DNA of 52,079 nt from JBBIIC01 sp037446725 (lineage in GTDB: Bacteria > Actinomycetota > Coriobacteriia > Anaerosomatales > SLCP01): positions 1 to 52,079 of the forward strand of contig JBBIIC010000014.1 in the NCBI GenBank assembly GCA_037446725.1, given 5' to 3'. The notes beneath the pieces were generated by a model. The model was given only the letters and a program-made list of their open reading frames with translations. It searched no databases and was not told where the DNA came from. The translations under genes and the position numbers were made by a program. The number at the start of each line of letters is the position of its first letter. Within the stretch, counting starts at the first letter, position 1. This document shows positions 15,337-23,601 of the stretch, in pieces.

Positions 15337-15737
15337 TCGACGCGAGCATCCTGATCGAGGCCGAGCGGGGCAGTCTCGACCTTGCCGCCCACGTCTCCCG
15401 GCGCACCGACGAGGAGGCGTTCCTGTCCGTCGTCACCGCGAGCGAGCTGCTGCACGGTGTCCATCGGGCGACCCGCCCCGACCAGCGGGCACGGCGCTCG
15501 GCCTTCGTCGAGGGGATCATCGAGCGCTTTCCGGTGCTCGAGATAGACCTCGCCGCCGCGCGCGCCCACGCACAGGTGTGGGCGGACCTGTCCGCCCGGG
15601 GTTCGATCATCGGACCGCACGACCTGTGGCTGGCGGCCACGTGCATCGCACACGGCCTGACGATGGTCACTGCGAACGCGCGGGAGTTCGAACGCGTGCC
15701 CGGACTCGAAGTCGAGGTCTGGAGCGACGAGGGCTAG
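15324..15737 (+). CDS. VapC-type PIN toxin
   Basis: A 137-residue PIN protein. AVLIDASILIEAERG has the first Asp; SVVTASELLHGVHRA has the conserved Glu; GPHDLWLAATCIAHGLTMVT and NAREF supply the rest of the acidic centre. It starts with GTG inside the antitoxin gene. Length and motifs are complete, so the pair Phd-PIN should be functional. Confidence 0.88.
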   Translation: MAVLIDASILIEAERGSLDLAAHVSRRTDEEAFLSVVTASELLHGVHRATRPDQRARRSAFVEGIIERFPVLEIDLAAARAHAQVWADLSARGSIIGPHDLWLAATCIAHGLTMVTANAREFERVPGLEVEVWSDEG

Positions 15738-15847
15738 AGAAGCGCGGCTTCGGTCAGGTTTCGGCAAGACCCTGTTCGGCACGCACGGTCATCATTGCGT
15801 CGGAACCGTCGCTGCCGACATCCCTGGACGTGCTATGCTTGACCCAT

Positions 15848-16504
15848 ATGGTTGGTCGTATGACAAACTCTGTTGGTCGCTCTTCGGTTGCGAGCCTCTT
15901 CGCTTCCGATACGCTGGTCGCGTTGCTCGCACACTTCGCCCTGCATCCCGAGGGGCGCTTCTATCAGCGAGAACTCGCCCGGCTGACCGGCTCCAACCTG
16001 TATCTCGTGCAGCGGGAGCTGGCTCGGCTGGAGGACACGGGGCTCCTGCGTCGCGAGCCACGCGGCAGGCAAGTGGAGTACTCGTTGGTTCCGCAGCATC
16101 CTGCCTGGCCCGGCATGCGCGACCTGCTTCTGAGGACAGAGGCGCTCGCGGGACGGCTCGCCTCGGCGCTGGAGCTGCTCGGCGACCACATCGTCCTCGC
16201 ATGGATCTTCGGGTCGACCGCCCGGGGCGATGCACGGTCCGACAGCGACATCGACCTGATGGTCGTCGGAGACGCGGGGCTGCGGGAACTCGCGGGAATG
16301 GAACTGCCGGGTGCCCCGGAGCTCGGCCGCGAACTGAACATCCTCTGCTACGGGCCGGCCGATCTACGCGCCCGCGCAGATGCGGACAACCACTTCGTCT
16401 CCGACGTGCTCCGCTCCCCCCGGATCTGGGTCAAGGGGAGCGACGATGAGCTTGCAGCAGTGGTCGGCCGAGGGCCGCTTGCGTCCGCACAAGGCGACCC
16501 GTAG
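15848..16504 (+). CDS. Winged-HTH fused to minimal nucleotidyltransferase (MNT antitoxin type)
   Basis: About 218 residues. Residues 20-90 are a MarR/ArsR-like winged helix (FALHPEGRFYQRELARLTG, VQRELARLEDTGLLRREPRG). Residues 115-190 are a pol-beta-type nucleotidyltransferase with WIFGSTARGDARSDSDIDLM, so the GSx(10)DxD site is intact. In MNT-HEPN systems this component AMPylates the HEPN toxin. A second ATG at 15860 is equally possible. The 3' end overlaps the next gene by 59 bases, tying the two together. Confidence 0.8.
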   Translation: MVGRMTNSVGRSSVASLFASDTLVALLAHFALHPEGRFYQRELARLTGSNLYLVQRELARLEDTGLLRREPRGRQVEYSLVPQHPAWPGMRDLLLRTEALAGRLASALELLGDHIVLAWIFGSTARGDARSDSDIDLMVVGDAGLRELAGMELPGAPELGRELNILCYGPADLRARADADNHFVSDVLRSPRIWVKGSDDELAAVVGRGPLASAQGDP

Positions 16505-16889
16505 CGAGATCCTCGCACTCCTCGCGGCCTCGGACCGCGATCTCGATGATGCACTCACACCGGGACTCTCGCCCGACCGCAGATTCTCGATCGCATACGG
16601 TTCTGCCCTCAGGCTTGCGTCCGTTGCGCTGCACGCCACCGGGTACCGGTCGGTCGGTGCGGGTCACCACGAGGTGACCATCCGCGCACTCGTCCACACG
16701 CTCGGACCTGACAGCAGTCACCTTGTCAGATACCTCGACGCGTGCAGGACGAAGCGCAACCGGATCGACTACGACGGCATCGGCTACGCCACCGAGGCTG
16801 AAGCGCACGAGCTCGCTTCAGAGGTCGCCGCGATGCGCTCCACCGTCGTTGAATGGCTCGAGGCGACCCACCCTCGTCTCGCCCCATGA
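16446..16889 (+). CDS. HEPN-domain protein, partner of the MNT protein
   Basis: A 147-residue helical protein. The segment ACRTKRNRIDYDGIG near residue 105 matches the R-rich motif of HEPN RNases (the RxxRNR...Y variant of SAV_6107-like members), and the preceding helices (YGSALRLASVALHATGY) fit the fold. HEPN toxins cut RNA. Starting with an ATG inside the MNT gene and ending with ATGA over the recombinase start, it is the middle member of a three-gene coupled unit. Confidence 0.72.
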   Translation: MSLQQWSAEGRLRPHKATRSEILALLAASDRDLDDALTPGLSPDRRFSIAYGSALRLASVALHATGYRSVGAGHHEVTIRALVHTLGPDSSHLVRYLDACRTKRNRIDYDGIGYATEAEAHELASEVAAMRSTVVEWLEATHPRLAP

Positions 16890-17857
16890 CCTCCACCACC
16901 CCGCCCACCTTCGCCGACGCCTGGCACGCCTGGCTGCGCTACCGCACCGCCGGGCCGCGCCCGCTGCGCCTGTCGACGATCGCAGACTACGAGTCGATCT
17001 ACCGCTGCCACCTCGGCCCGCACCTCGGCGAGGCGTCGCTCGCCTCCCTCGACGGGACCGCCATCGCCGGTCTCGTCGTCACGCTCTCGGCGACGGGCAT
17101 GCGCCCCAAGCGGCTCGCGAACGTGCTCGTGCCCCTGCGCGCGTGCCTGCGCTGGCACCACCGCATGGGCGCGTTCGGCCGCGACCCCACCCCGTGGTTC
17201 GACGCGTCGGCCCCGCTCGCCGACGAGCGCCGCATACTCACCATCGAGCAGGTCGAGCGGCTCATCGCCGCGATGCCCGCCTTCTACCGACCGCTCGTCA
17301 CGTTTGCCGCCTACACCGGCGTGCGCCTCGGGGAACTGCGCGCGCTCACCTGGCCCGACCTCGACCTGGACGCGCGCACCGCGCGCATCGACAAGACCTA
17401 CTACCGCGACCGGCTCCAGCACTCGACGAAGTCCGGGCACGACCGCACTGTGCCCGTTCCCGAGCACGTCGCAGGCGTGCTGCGCGCGTGGCGCGACACA
17501 TGCCCGACAGCGCCCGACGGGCTCATCTTCCCGGGACGCACCGGCCGGGTGCTCGACGCCGACACCTTCCGCGCGACGGTCTGGCGCCGCGCGGTGCGCG
17601 AAGCAGGCCTGCCGCCCAACGTGCGCATCCACGACCTGCGGCACACGAGCGCCTCGCTCTACCTGCAGCACGGCGCGACCGTGCGCGAGGTGATGGAGAT
17701 CCACGGCTGGCGCCAGATGCAGACCGCGCTGCGCTACCTGCACGCCGCCGACACGCTCAACGCGGCGGCCGACCGCCTCTCGGCGGCGCGCAGCGAGACG
17801 CTCGGCGAGGCACGCACGGTCGTCGCTGCTTCGCCCGGAAGGGAACACTCCGCCTAA
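16886..17857 (+). CDS. Tyrosine recombinase/integrase coupled to the MNT-HEPN pair
   Basis: A 323-residue site-specific recombinase. The SAM-like core-binding domain spans residues 8-105, and the catalytic domain starts near 118. Catalytic residues are R147 (TGVRLGELRAL), K182, H249 and R252 (HDLRHTSASL), H273 (IHGWRQ) and the nucleophile Y284 (LRYLHAAD). Family members integrate or excise mobile DNA. The ATG overlaps the HEPN stop by four bases, which is unusual for an integrase. No attachment site or tRNA target was recognised nearby. Confidence 0.85.
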   Translation: MTSTTPPTFADAWHAWLRYRTAGPRPLRLSTIADYESIYRCHLGPHLGEASLASLDGTAIAGLVVTLSATGMRPKRLANVLVPLRACLRWHHRMGAFGRDPTPWFDASAPLADERRILTIEQVERLIAAMPAFYRPLVTFAAYTGVRLGELRALTWPDLDLDARTARIDKTYYRDRLQHSTKSGHDRTVPVPEHVAGVLRAWRDTCPTAPDGLIFPGRTGRVLDADTFRATVWRRAVREAGLPPNVRIHDLRHTSASLYLQHGATVREVMEIHGWRQMQTALRYLHAADTLNAAADRLSAARSETLGEARTVVAASPGREHSA

Positions 17858-17882
17858 CGACCTCACCAGCGAAGGACCGCCG

Positions 17883-18068
17883 ATGACCCGCCTGCACACC
17901 CTCGGACCCGCCCGCTCGCCGCTTGCCTACCGCACCGCAGCGATCTGGGACCCGGGGAGGTTCCAGGACGGCAGGCGGACCCGCGGCTACTTCGAGGGCA
18001 GCGGGCATCACGCAGTCGTCGAGCTCATGGACGACAAGGACAATCTCGCGGCCGGGCTCGGGCGGTAA
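17883..18068 (+). CDS. Possible small protein, unknown
   Basis: A 61-codon frame 25 bases after the recombinase, with a GAAGGA-like ribosome site. The C-terminal half (GYFEGSGHHAVVELMDDKDN) looks protein-like. There is no family match that I can name. It could equally be a degenerate fragment. Confidence 0.3.
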   Translation: MTRLHTLGPARSPLAYRTAAIWDPGRFQDGRRTRGYFEGSGHHAVVELMDDKDNLAAGLGR

Positions 18069-18136
18069 GGGGACGGGCCGTCTACGTCCCGGGCCCGCGC
18101 ACCTTGACTCCACGACGCGCCCGGCGTAGCCTCGGT

Positions 18137-18166
18137 GCTACCATGAGTGCTACCGAAAGGGCTACC
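18137..18166 (+). repeat. Three GCTACC iterons with exact 12-base period
   Basis: GCTACC lies at 18137, 18149 and 18161, each 12 bases after the last, ending three bases before the antitoxin ATG. A GTAGCC in inverse orientation lies at 18126-18131. Regular spacing near one helical turn fits cooperative binding by a ribbon-helix-helix dimer row, which is what the next gene encodes. Confidence 0.6.
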
Positions 18167-18169
18167 GCG

Positions 18170-18469
18170 ATGGGTAAGGCGAATATCTCGTTTCCCGAGG
18201 GCATGCTCGAGGAGGTCGACCGCCGCGCTGCCGCTGCCGGCATCACGCGAAGCGCGTTCATCCAGGAGGCCACCGGGCGCTACCTCACCCAGCTGCAGTA
18301 CGATGCCGAGCGCGAGGCCCGGGCCGAGCGAATCGAGCGGGCGATCGCAGGCATGCGCGAGATCGGTGCGAGTCTCCCGCCCGGGCCGGACGGCGGGACG
18401 CTCATCCGGCAGACGCGGGACGAGGTGCCCGAGTGGCTGACGCCGGTCCCCGAGAGCAACGATGAGTAG
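18170..18469 (+). CDS. Ribbon-helix-helix antitoxin (CopG/HicB-like)
   Basis: A 99-residue protein. Residues 3-42 (KANISFPEGMLEEVDRRAAA, ITRSAFIQEATGRYL) are a ribbon-helix-helix DNA-binding domain; the remainder is charged and ends in PEWLTPVPES, the usual toxin-wrapping tail. The ATG at 18170 was chosen because the family starts at this point; another ATG at 18143 would run through the iterons. It overlaps the PIN gene by eight bases. Confidence 0.8.
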   Translation: MGKANISFPEGMLEEVDRRAAAAGITRSAFIQEATGRYLTQLQYDAEREARAERIERAIAGMREIGASLPPGPDGGTLIRQTRDEVPEWLTPVPESNDE

Positions 18470-18893
18470 GCCGCTGCGCGTCTACGCCGGGACACCGGTC
18501 GTCATCGACACGTCGGTGGCGTTCAAGTGGTTCGATGCCACTGAGCACGGCTCGGACGTCGCAGTGGAGTTGCTTCGCGAGCACAAGCGTGACGAGACGG
18601 CGCTCATCGCGCCTGCCCATCTGCCCCTTGAGATCGTCAACGCGCTCACGTGCCGCTGGACGGGCCTCGCGCCCGTCGAGCGGGCAATCGGCTTCCTCAC
18701 CGACGTCGACCTGCTGATTGCTCCGGTCGACGACTCGCTGCTCGTGTCGGCAGCCCGCATCGCGCACGCGGAGCGCATCGCGCTCTACGACGCGGCCTTC
18801 ATCGCGCTCGCAGCCCGCCTCGACGCCGAGCTCGTCACCGCCGACCGCCTGCAGGCCGCGACCCGCTCGTGCCGGGTGCGCTTCATCGGGTGA
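18462..18893 (+). CDS. PIN-domain toxin (VapC-like)
   Basis: A 143-residue PIN protein: VVIDTSVAFKWFDATEHGSD carries the first Asp, APAHLPLEIVNALTCRW the Glu, and ALYDAAFIALAARLDAELVT plus ADRL the remaining acidic residues. Of the type with DTSVxxKW seen in many VapC proteins. The active site is complete, and the gene is coupled to the RHH antitoxin. Confidence 0.88.
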   Translation: MSRPLRVYAGTPVVIDTSVAFKWFDATEHGSDVAVELLREHKRDETALIAPAHLPLEIVNALTCRWTGLAPVERAIGFLTDVDLLIAPVDDSLLVSAARIAHAERIALYDAAFIALAARLDAELVTADRLQAATRSCRVRFIG

Positions 18894-19007
18894 GCGGCGC
18901 CGTCAGGGCCACAACGCCCTACCGCCTGATGGGTATACTCGGCATGAGGGACACAGGCCGAGGGGGAACATGACCCGCACGGACACAGCCACAGGGGACC
19001 GGTCGGC

Positions 19008-20348
19008 ATGAAGCTGATCATCCGGGGCGTCTTCTGGTTCGGCCTGTACCTGACCCTCATCCTCTTCCCGCTCATCGCGGGTATCGTCTTCTTCCAGCCC
19101 GACCAAGCCGCGAGCCCGCTCATCTACCTCGCCATCGCCGCCGGCTACATCGCGCTTGCGCTCATGGCCACCGAGCTCGCACTCGTCTCGCGCTTCAAAG
19201 GCGTGGCCGGCGCGTTCGGACTCGACTCGCTGCTCCAGTTCCACCGCCAGATCGGCATCGCCGCGATGTTCTTCGCGACTGCCCATCCCGTGCTGCTCGT
19301 CGCCGACCGCGCGTACTCGCGCTCGCTCGTCGTGCCCTCGACCAATGCCCCGTGGCCGGTGACCGTCGGGATCGCGGCGTTCGTGCTCGCCGCGCTGGTG
19401 GTCGGGCTTTCGGTCTACCGCCGGCAGCTGCGCATGTCCTACGGCGTGTGGCACATCACCCACAGCCTGATCTCCATCGCGCTCATCGGATTCGCCGCGG
19501 CCCACGTCCTCGGTCTCGGGCGGTTCGCCGCACTCCCGGTCGTGCGCGCGCTGTGGGCCGTCTACCTGGCTTTCTTCGTAATCATGTACCTGCGCTACCG
19601 GCTCTTCCGGCCGCTCTCGCTCATGCACCGCCCCTGGCAGGTGGTCGAGAACCGCACCGAGCACGGCAACTCCCACACGCTCGTGCTGCGGCCGGTCGGA
19701 CACGAGGGCTTCCGCTTCGAACCCGGGCAGTTCGCCTGGATCGGCTTCGGGCGCAGTCCCTTCGCCATCGACCAGCATCCGATCTCGTTCTCGTCCAACG
19801 GCGATATCCCGAGCCATGACGGGACCATCGCGTTCACCATCAAGAGGCTCGGCGACTGGTCCGCGCAGGTCGTGCCCGACGTCGTGCCGGGTACGCGCGC
19901 GTGGGTCGACGGTCCGTACGGCGTGTTCACCATCGACCGCGAGGAGGGCGCCGGCTACTGCCTGATCGGCGGCGGAGTGGGCATCACGCCGCTCTACGCC
20001 ATGCTGCAGGCGCTCGAGACGCGGGAGGATCCCCGCCCTGTGTTCATGTTCCACGCCGCCAACGACTTCGACGACCTCACCTTCCGCGAGGAACTCGATG
20101 CGATGGCCGAGCGGATGCCGAGCCTCACGCTCGTCACCGTGCTGCTGCGCGCCGAGGACGACTGGGAGGGCGAGCGCGGGTTCGTCACCGCCGAGATCCT
20201 CACGAAGTACCTGCCGGCGACGCTGTACCGCCGCTTCCAGTACTTCATATGCGGCCCGGGCCCGCTCATGGATGCGATGGAGAAGACACTGCCGGCGATC
20301 GGGGTGCCCGGCGAGCGTGTGCACACCGAGCGCTTCGACATGGTGTAG
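19008..20348 (+). CDS. Membrane ferric-reductase-like flavoprotein with NAD(P)H domain
   Basis: A 446-residue protein. Six or so membrane helices occupy residues 5-210 and contain paired histidines (LQFHRQIGIAAMF, ATAHPVLLVAD, WHITHSLIS, AAAHVLGLG) that would hold two b haems, as in ferric reductase/NADPH oxidase-type domains. A ferredoxin-reductase-like part follows: FEPGQFAWIG and HPISFSS for FAD, IGGGVGITPLYAML and FICGPGPLMDAM for NAD(P)H. It would pass electrons from NAD(P)H across the membrane. The downstream hexahaem cytochrome, 13 bases away, is a plausible acceptor. Confidence 0.82.
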   Translation: MKLIIRGVFWFGLYLTLILFPLIAGIVFFQPDQAASPLIYLAIAAGYIALALMATELALVSRFKGVAGAFGLDSLLQFHRQIGIAAMFFATAHPVLLVADRAYSRSLVVPSTNAPWPVTVGIAAFVLAALVVGLSVYRRQLRMSYGVWHITHSLISIALIGFAAAHVLGLGRFAALPVVRALWAVYLAFFVIMYLRYRLFRPLSLMHRPWQVVENRTEHGNSHTLVLRPVGHEGFRFEPGQFAWIGFGRSPFAIDQHPISFSSNGDIPSHDGTIAFTIKRLGDWSAQVVPDVVPGTRAWVDGPYGVFTIDREEGAGYCLIGGGVGITPLYAMLQALETREDPRPVFMFHAANDFDDLTFREELDAMAERMPSLTLVTVLLRAEDDWEGERGFVTAEILTKYLPATLYRRFQYFICGPGPLMDAMEKTLPAIGVPGERVHTERFDMV

Positions 20349-20360
20349 GGAGGAGGTGCC

Positions 20361-20957
20361 GTGAACCATCGCATCGTATCGACGGTCGTCATCATCATCG
20401 TGACGATGTTCGCCGCATCAGCACTCCTCTTCACCTGGGCGGCGGTGCTCGTCGCGCCCGCCGACGGCGCCGTCTACGCGCCCGCCGACCCGCACCCGCC
20501 CGCGCGCCGGACCGCGAACTGCGTCGGGTGCCACACGGTGGGCGAGGGCTCGATCCCGGTGACCCACCGCAACTACCGGGTCGATACCTGCTCGGCCTGT
20601 CACCGGCCCTCGGTGCGCCGGCTGGTGCCGCACGCCATCACGATGGGAGAGTCTCGCTGCGTGCTCTGCCACGGTGAGCCGGCGCGCGACCTCGGGATGC
20701 CCGTGGGCCACCTGCGCTTCGAAAGCGGCGAGTGCCTGCTCTGCCACCCGGTCGACCACCGCTTCTACGACCGCCAGCCGGCCCCCGCCGGGCTCTCGCT
20801 CAACTTCGCGGCGGACATCGCGCACCCGCTCGGCGGCGTCTTCCAGGACTGCGACAGGTGCCACCACGTCGAGACGCGCAGCACCCTGCCCGACAACCAC
20901 CGCGAGTTCGCGGTGGAGACGTGCATGGACTGCCACGAGACGGGTCGCGCGGAGTAG
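20361..20957 (+). CDS. Membrane-anchored hexahaem c-type cytochrome
   Basis: A 198-residue protein with an N-terminal membrane segment (residues 5-31) and six CxxCH motifs at residues 54, 77, 100, 125, 164 and 188. Scattered extra histidines (for example HLRF, DHRF, AHPL) could serve as second ligands. The GTG start follows AGGAGG, 13 bases after the flavoprotein gene, indicating an operon. The cytochrome domain would sit outside the membrane. Likely role: carrying electrons from the reductase to an external or periplasmic acceptor; the acceptor is not identifiable. Confidence 0.85.
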   Translation: MNHRIVSTVVIIIVTMFAASALLFTWAAVLVAPADGAVYAPADPHPPARRTANCVGCHTVGEGSIPVTHRNYRVDTCSACHRPSVRRLVPHAITMGESRCVLCHGEPARDLGMPVGHLRFESGECLLCHPVDHRFYDRQPAPAGLSLNFAADIAHPLGGVFQDCDRCHHVETRSTLPDNHREFAVETCMDCHETGRAE

Positions 20958-21015
20958 CGCGGCGCGTTCAGCTCCCGGTCAGGAACCTGTCAGACCCACC
21001 TGCTACGCTGTGCCC

Positions 21016-22497
21016 ATGATTACACGACTGTCGAAATCGCGGTTCCAGAAGGGTCTGCAGTGCGAGAAGGCGCTCTGGCTCACCGTGCACAGGCCCGCCG
21101 TCGCCGACCCGGTCACCGAGTCCAGGCAGTGGATCTTCGACCAGGGCTCCGAGGTCGGGCGACTCGCGCAGAAGCTGTTCGCCGGCGGCGTCGAGGTCAC
21201 CGAGGACCACCGGCACACAGACGAGGCGCTCGCCACGACCGCACGCCTGCTCGCCGAGGGCGTGGCAGCACTCTTTGAGCCGGCATTCTACTTCGACGGG
21301 GTGCTGGTGCGCGTCGACGTCCTCGTGGCCGCAGGCGACGACGCGTGGGACCTGTACGAGGTGAAGTCGAGTGCCTCCCTCAAGCCCGAGAACATCACGG
21401 ACGCGGCGGTGCAGACCTACGTCGTCGAAGGTTCGGGGCTGCACGTCCGCCGCACTCACATAGTCCACCTCGACACGTCCTACGTGTGGGAGAACGGCGA
21501 GTACGACCTCTCGCGGCTATTCGCGATCGAGGACGTCACGGACAACGCGCGCGCCCTGCTGCCCGACGTCCCCGAGATCCTCGACGAGTTCCGCTCCGTG
21601 CTCGAAGGCCCCGAGCCCGAGGTGCGCATCGGCAGGCAGTGCCGCAGCCCGTATACCTGCGATTTCTCGGGCTACTGCCACGTCGCCTTCACCTGCGACC
21701 ACCCCGTGACCGACCTGCCCTACCTGAGCGAGCAGGCGTTGCACGCACTGCTCGACCTGGACGTGACCAGCATCCGCGACATCCCTGACGGCTTCGGTAT
21801 GCTCTCCGCGAGCCAGGCCGCGACGGTACGGGTGGTCAAGAGCGGGAGGCCGCAGGTCGATACCGCCAGTCTCGCCCGCGAGCTCGCCGGACTCACCTGG
21901 CCCGTCTATCACCTTGACTTCGAGACCGTGAACCCCGCGTTGCCGCTCTGGCCCGGGACGCACCCCTACACGACCGTCCCGTTCCAATACTCCGTCCACG
22001 TGCACCACGAGGACGGTTCTCACGAGCACCGTGAGTACGTGCACGCCGGCACCGGCGACCCGCGCCGCCCGCTCGCCGAGCGCCTCATCGCGGACCTGGA
22101 CGCGGTCGGCTCGGTCATGCACTACACGGGCTTCGAGCGCACGCGACTCAACGAACTCGCCGCGGCCCTGCCCGACCTCGCCGGCCCGATCGGCGCGGTG
22201 ATCGACCGGCTCGTCGACCTCGAGCCGGTTATCCGCCGCTACACGCGCCACCCGGCGACGAACGGGCGCACCACGATCAAGGCCGTCCTGCCCGCCTGGT
22301 GCCCGGACCTCTCCTACGACGGGCTTGCCATCGGCGACGGGAACACCGCGAGCACGCGCTATCTCCGCTCGCTGCGCGGGTTGCTGCCGCCCGAAGAGAC
22401 CGCGGCTCTCCACGACGACCTCGTCGAGTACTGCGGCATGGACACGCTTGCGATGGTGCGTCTCCTCGAGACGCTGCGGGGGCACGCACGAGGGTGA
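21016..22497 (+). CDS. DUF2779-family nuclease-like protein
   Basis: A 493-residue protein. The N-terminus (LSKSRFQKGLQCEKALWL) and the middle cysteine group (CRSPYTC, GYCHVAFTC, near residues 212-230) match the Cas4-like PD-(D/E)XK plus iron-sulphur layout of DUF2779 proteins; the LYEVKSSASLK segment carries the E-x-K. The C-terminal part opens with VYHLDFETVNPALP and ends EYCGMDTLAM, like a DEDD 3'-5' exonuclease. The natural role of DUF2779 is not established; involvement in DNA repair or defence is inference. Confidence 0.75.
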   Translation: MITRLSKSRFQKGLQCEKALWLTVHRPAVADPVTESRQWIFDQGSEVGRLAQKLFAGGVEVTEDHRHTDEALATTARLLAEGVAALFEPAFYFDGVLVRVDVLVAAGDDAWDLYEVKSSASLKPENITDAAVQTYVVEGSGLHVRRTHIVHLDTSYVWENGEYDLSRLFAIEDVTDNARALLPDVPEILDEFRSVLEGPEPEVRIGRQCRSPYTCDFSGYCHVAFTCDHPVTDLPYLSEQALHALLDLDVTSIRDIPDGFGMLSASQAATVRVVKSGRPQVDTASLARELAGLTWPVYHLDFETVNPALPLWPGTHPYTTVPFQYSVHVHHEDGSHEHREYVHAGTGDPRRPLAERLIADLDAVGSVMHYTGFERTRLNELAAALPDLAGPIGAVIDRLVDLEPVIRRYTRHPATNGRTTIKAVLPAWCPDLSYDGLAIGDGNTASTRYLRSLRGLLPPEETAALHDDLVEYCGMDTLAMVRLLETLRGHARG

Positions 22498-22509
22498 GAC
22501 CGGCGTCCG

Positions 22510-22983
22510 CTACCTCACGTCCGCCGTCACCGCTTCGATTCTCACGTTGAACGGCGACTCGCTGACGTCGACCGTGCCGGTCACGACCACCTCATCGCCC
22601 AGCTCGAACGGACCGCACTCCTCGGTGCCCTGCACCGTGATCGCACCGGTCCCATCGTCGAGGACGAACGTTCGCCGGCCGGTGACGTCCACGACGCGGC
22701 CACGCAAGATCACCTGTTCGCCGCTCACCGGGACCGCGAACACCCTATGCACGGTACTCGTCGCCCCGTCCGGGGGGGCCGACTGCGGGGCGATGTCGGC
22801 CGGCGTCGTGGGCAGGCGCTCCCCGGGACCGGCCGGAGTGTCGGCGCCGTCGTCATGGAAGCCGAGTGAGGGCTCGGAGTCGGCACCGCATCCTACGAGC
22901 AGGGCGACCACGCACGCCATGGCGAGCAGGCCCGCCGCGACTCCGAGTATGCGCAAACCAGCGAACCCGGGTGCCTGATGCAC
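22510..22983 (-). CDS. Lipoprotein with OB-fold domain
   Basis: A 157-residue protein from a GTG. A signal peptide ends in VALLVGC, a lipobox, so the protein should be lipid-anchored outside the membrane. After a Pro/Ala-rich linker, residues 80-155 (EQVILRGRVVDVTGRRTFVL, TGTVDVSESPFNVRIEAV) form an OB-fold of the bacterial BOF/nucleic-acid-binding-like type. The function is unknown. It converges on the DUF2779 gene. Confidence 0.65.
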   Translation of the reverse strand: MHQAPGFAGLRILGVAAGLLAMACVVALLVGCGADSEPSLGFHDDGADTPAGPGERLPTTPADIAPQSAPPDGATSTVHRVFAVPVSGEQVILRGRVVDVTGRRTFVLDDGTGAITVQGTEECGPFELGDEVVVTGTVDVSESPFNVRIEAVTADVR

Positions 22984-23183
22984 CGCCGCCTCCCGTAACG
23001 CCCCCCACGCCGGTTCCAGTCTACGCCTTAGGCGGAGGTTCGCGAAGCACCAATCGGCCGTCGACCCGCAGCCACCCGACGAGCCCCTCCCAGCAGCCGG
23101 CCCTCATGGACACCGGGGCCGGTTTGGGCAACCATTGCAGCAGCACGCGGAGTTCTGTCGTGCACTGTCGGGGAGGCCTCGTG

Positions 23184-23591
23184 GTGGAGAAGCAACTCAA
23201 CCGGTTCGTCTTCGCGCTCGAGATCGCGGTCTCGGCAGCGCTCGTCGTCGTCGCAGGCCTGCTCGTCGTGACGCTCGCGCTGCAGCTCATCGGAGTTGTC
23301 ACCGACGGCCTGATGTTCGGCCGCGAGGAATTCACCCTCATCATCTCGACGGCGCTCGAGGTCTTCATCGTCATCGAACTTTTCCGCATCGCGCTCGCCT
23401 ACATGAACCACCGCAACGTCATCCCGACAGTGCTCGAGGCCGCGCTGGTGGCCGTCGCACGGAAGTTCGTCGTGTTCGAACCGAATGAGAACTTCCTCGC
23501 AAGCGCGCTGGGCCTCGCGGCGCTGCTCCTCGCGATCGCGATCTCATGGTGGCTGCTCAGGCGCTCCGAGGTTCTCGACACCGACGGGTGA
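23184..23591 (+). CDS. PsiE-like small membrane protein
   Basis: A 135-residue protein with four predicted membrane helices (residues 8-35, 53-70, 85-102 and 108-127). The REEFTLIISTALEVFIVIEL and HRNVIPTVLEAALVAVARKF segments match phosphate-starvation-inducible E (PsiE)-type proteins; the function of the family is not known. GGGGAGG precedes two adjacent GTGs; the second was taken for better spacing. The next gene, an ion channel, follows by 10 bases. Confidence 0.65.
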   Translation: MEKQLNRFVFALEIAVSAALVVVAGLLVVTLALQLIGVVTDGLMFGREEFTLIISTALEVFIVIELFRIALAYMNHRNVIPTVLEAALVAVARKFVVFEPNENFLASALGLAALLLAIAISWWLLRRSEVLDTDG

Positions 23592-23601
23592 GGGGGATGG
23601 C

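Noticed and set aside
16886..17857. Integron integrase
   Set aside because: The additional integron-specific helix region is not visible and there is no attI/attC array; it looks like an ordinary phage-type recombinase.
18903..20369. A 488-codon minus-strand frame
   Set aside because: Antisense to the flavoprotein reductase gene, whose motifs are unmistakable.
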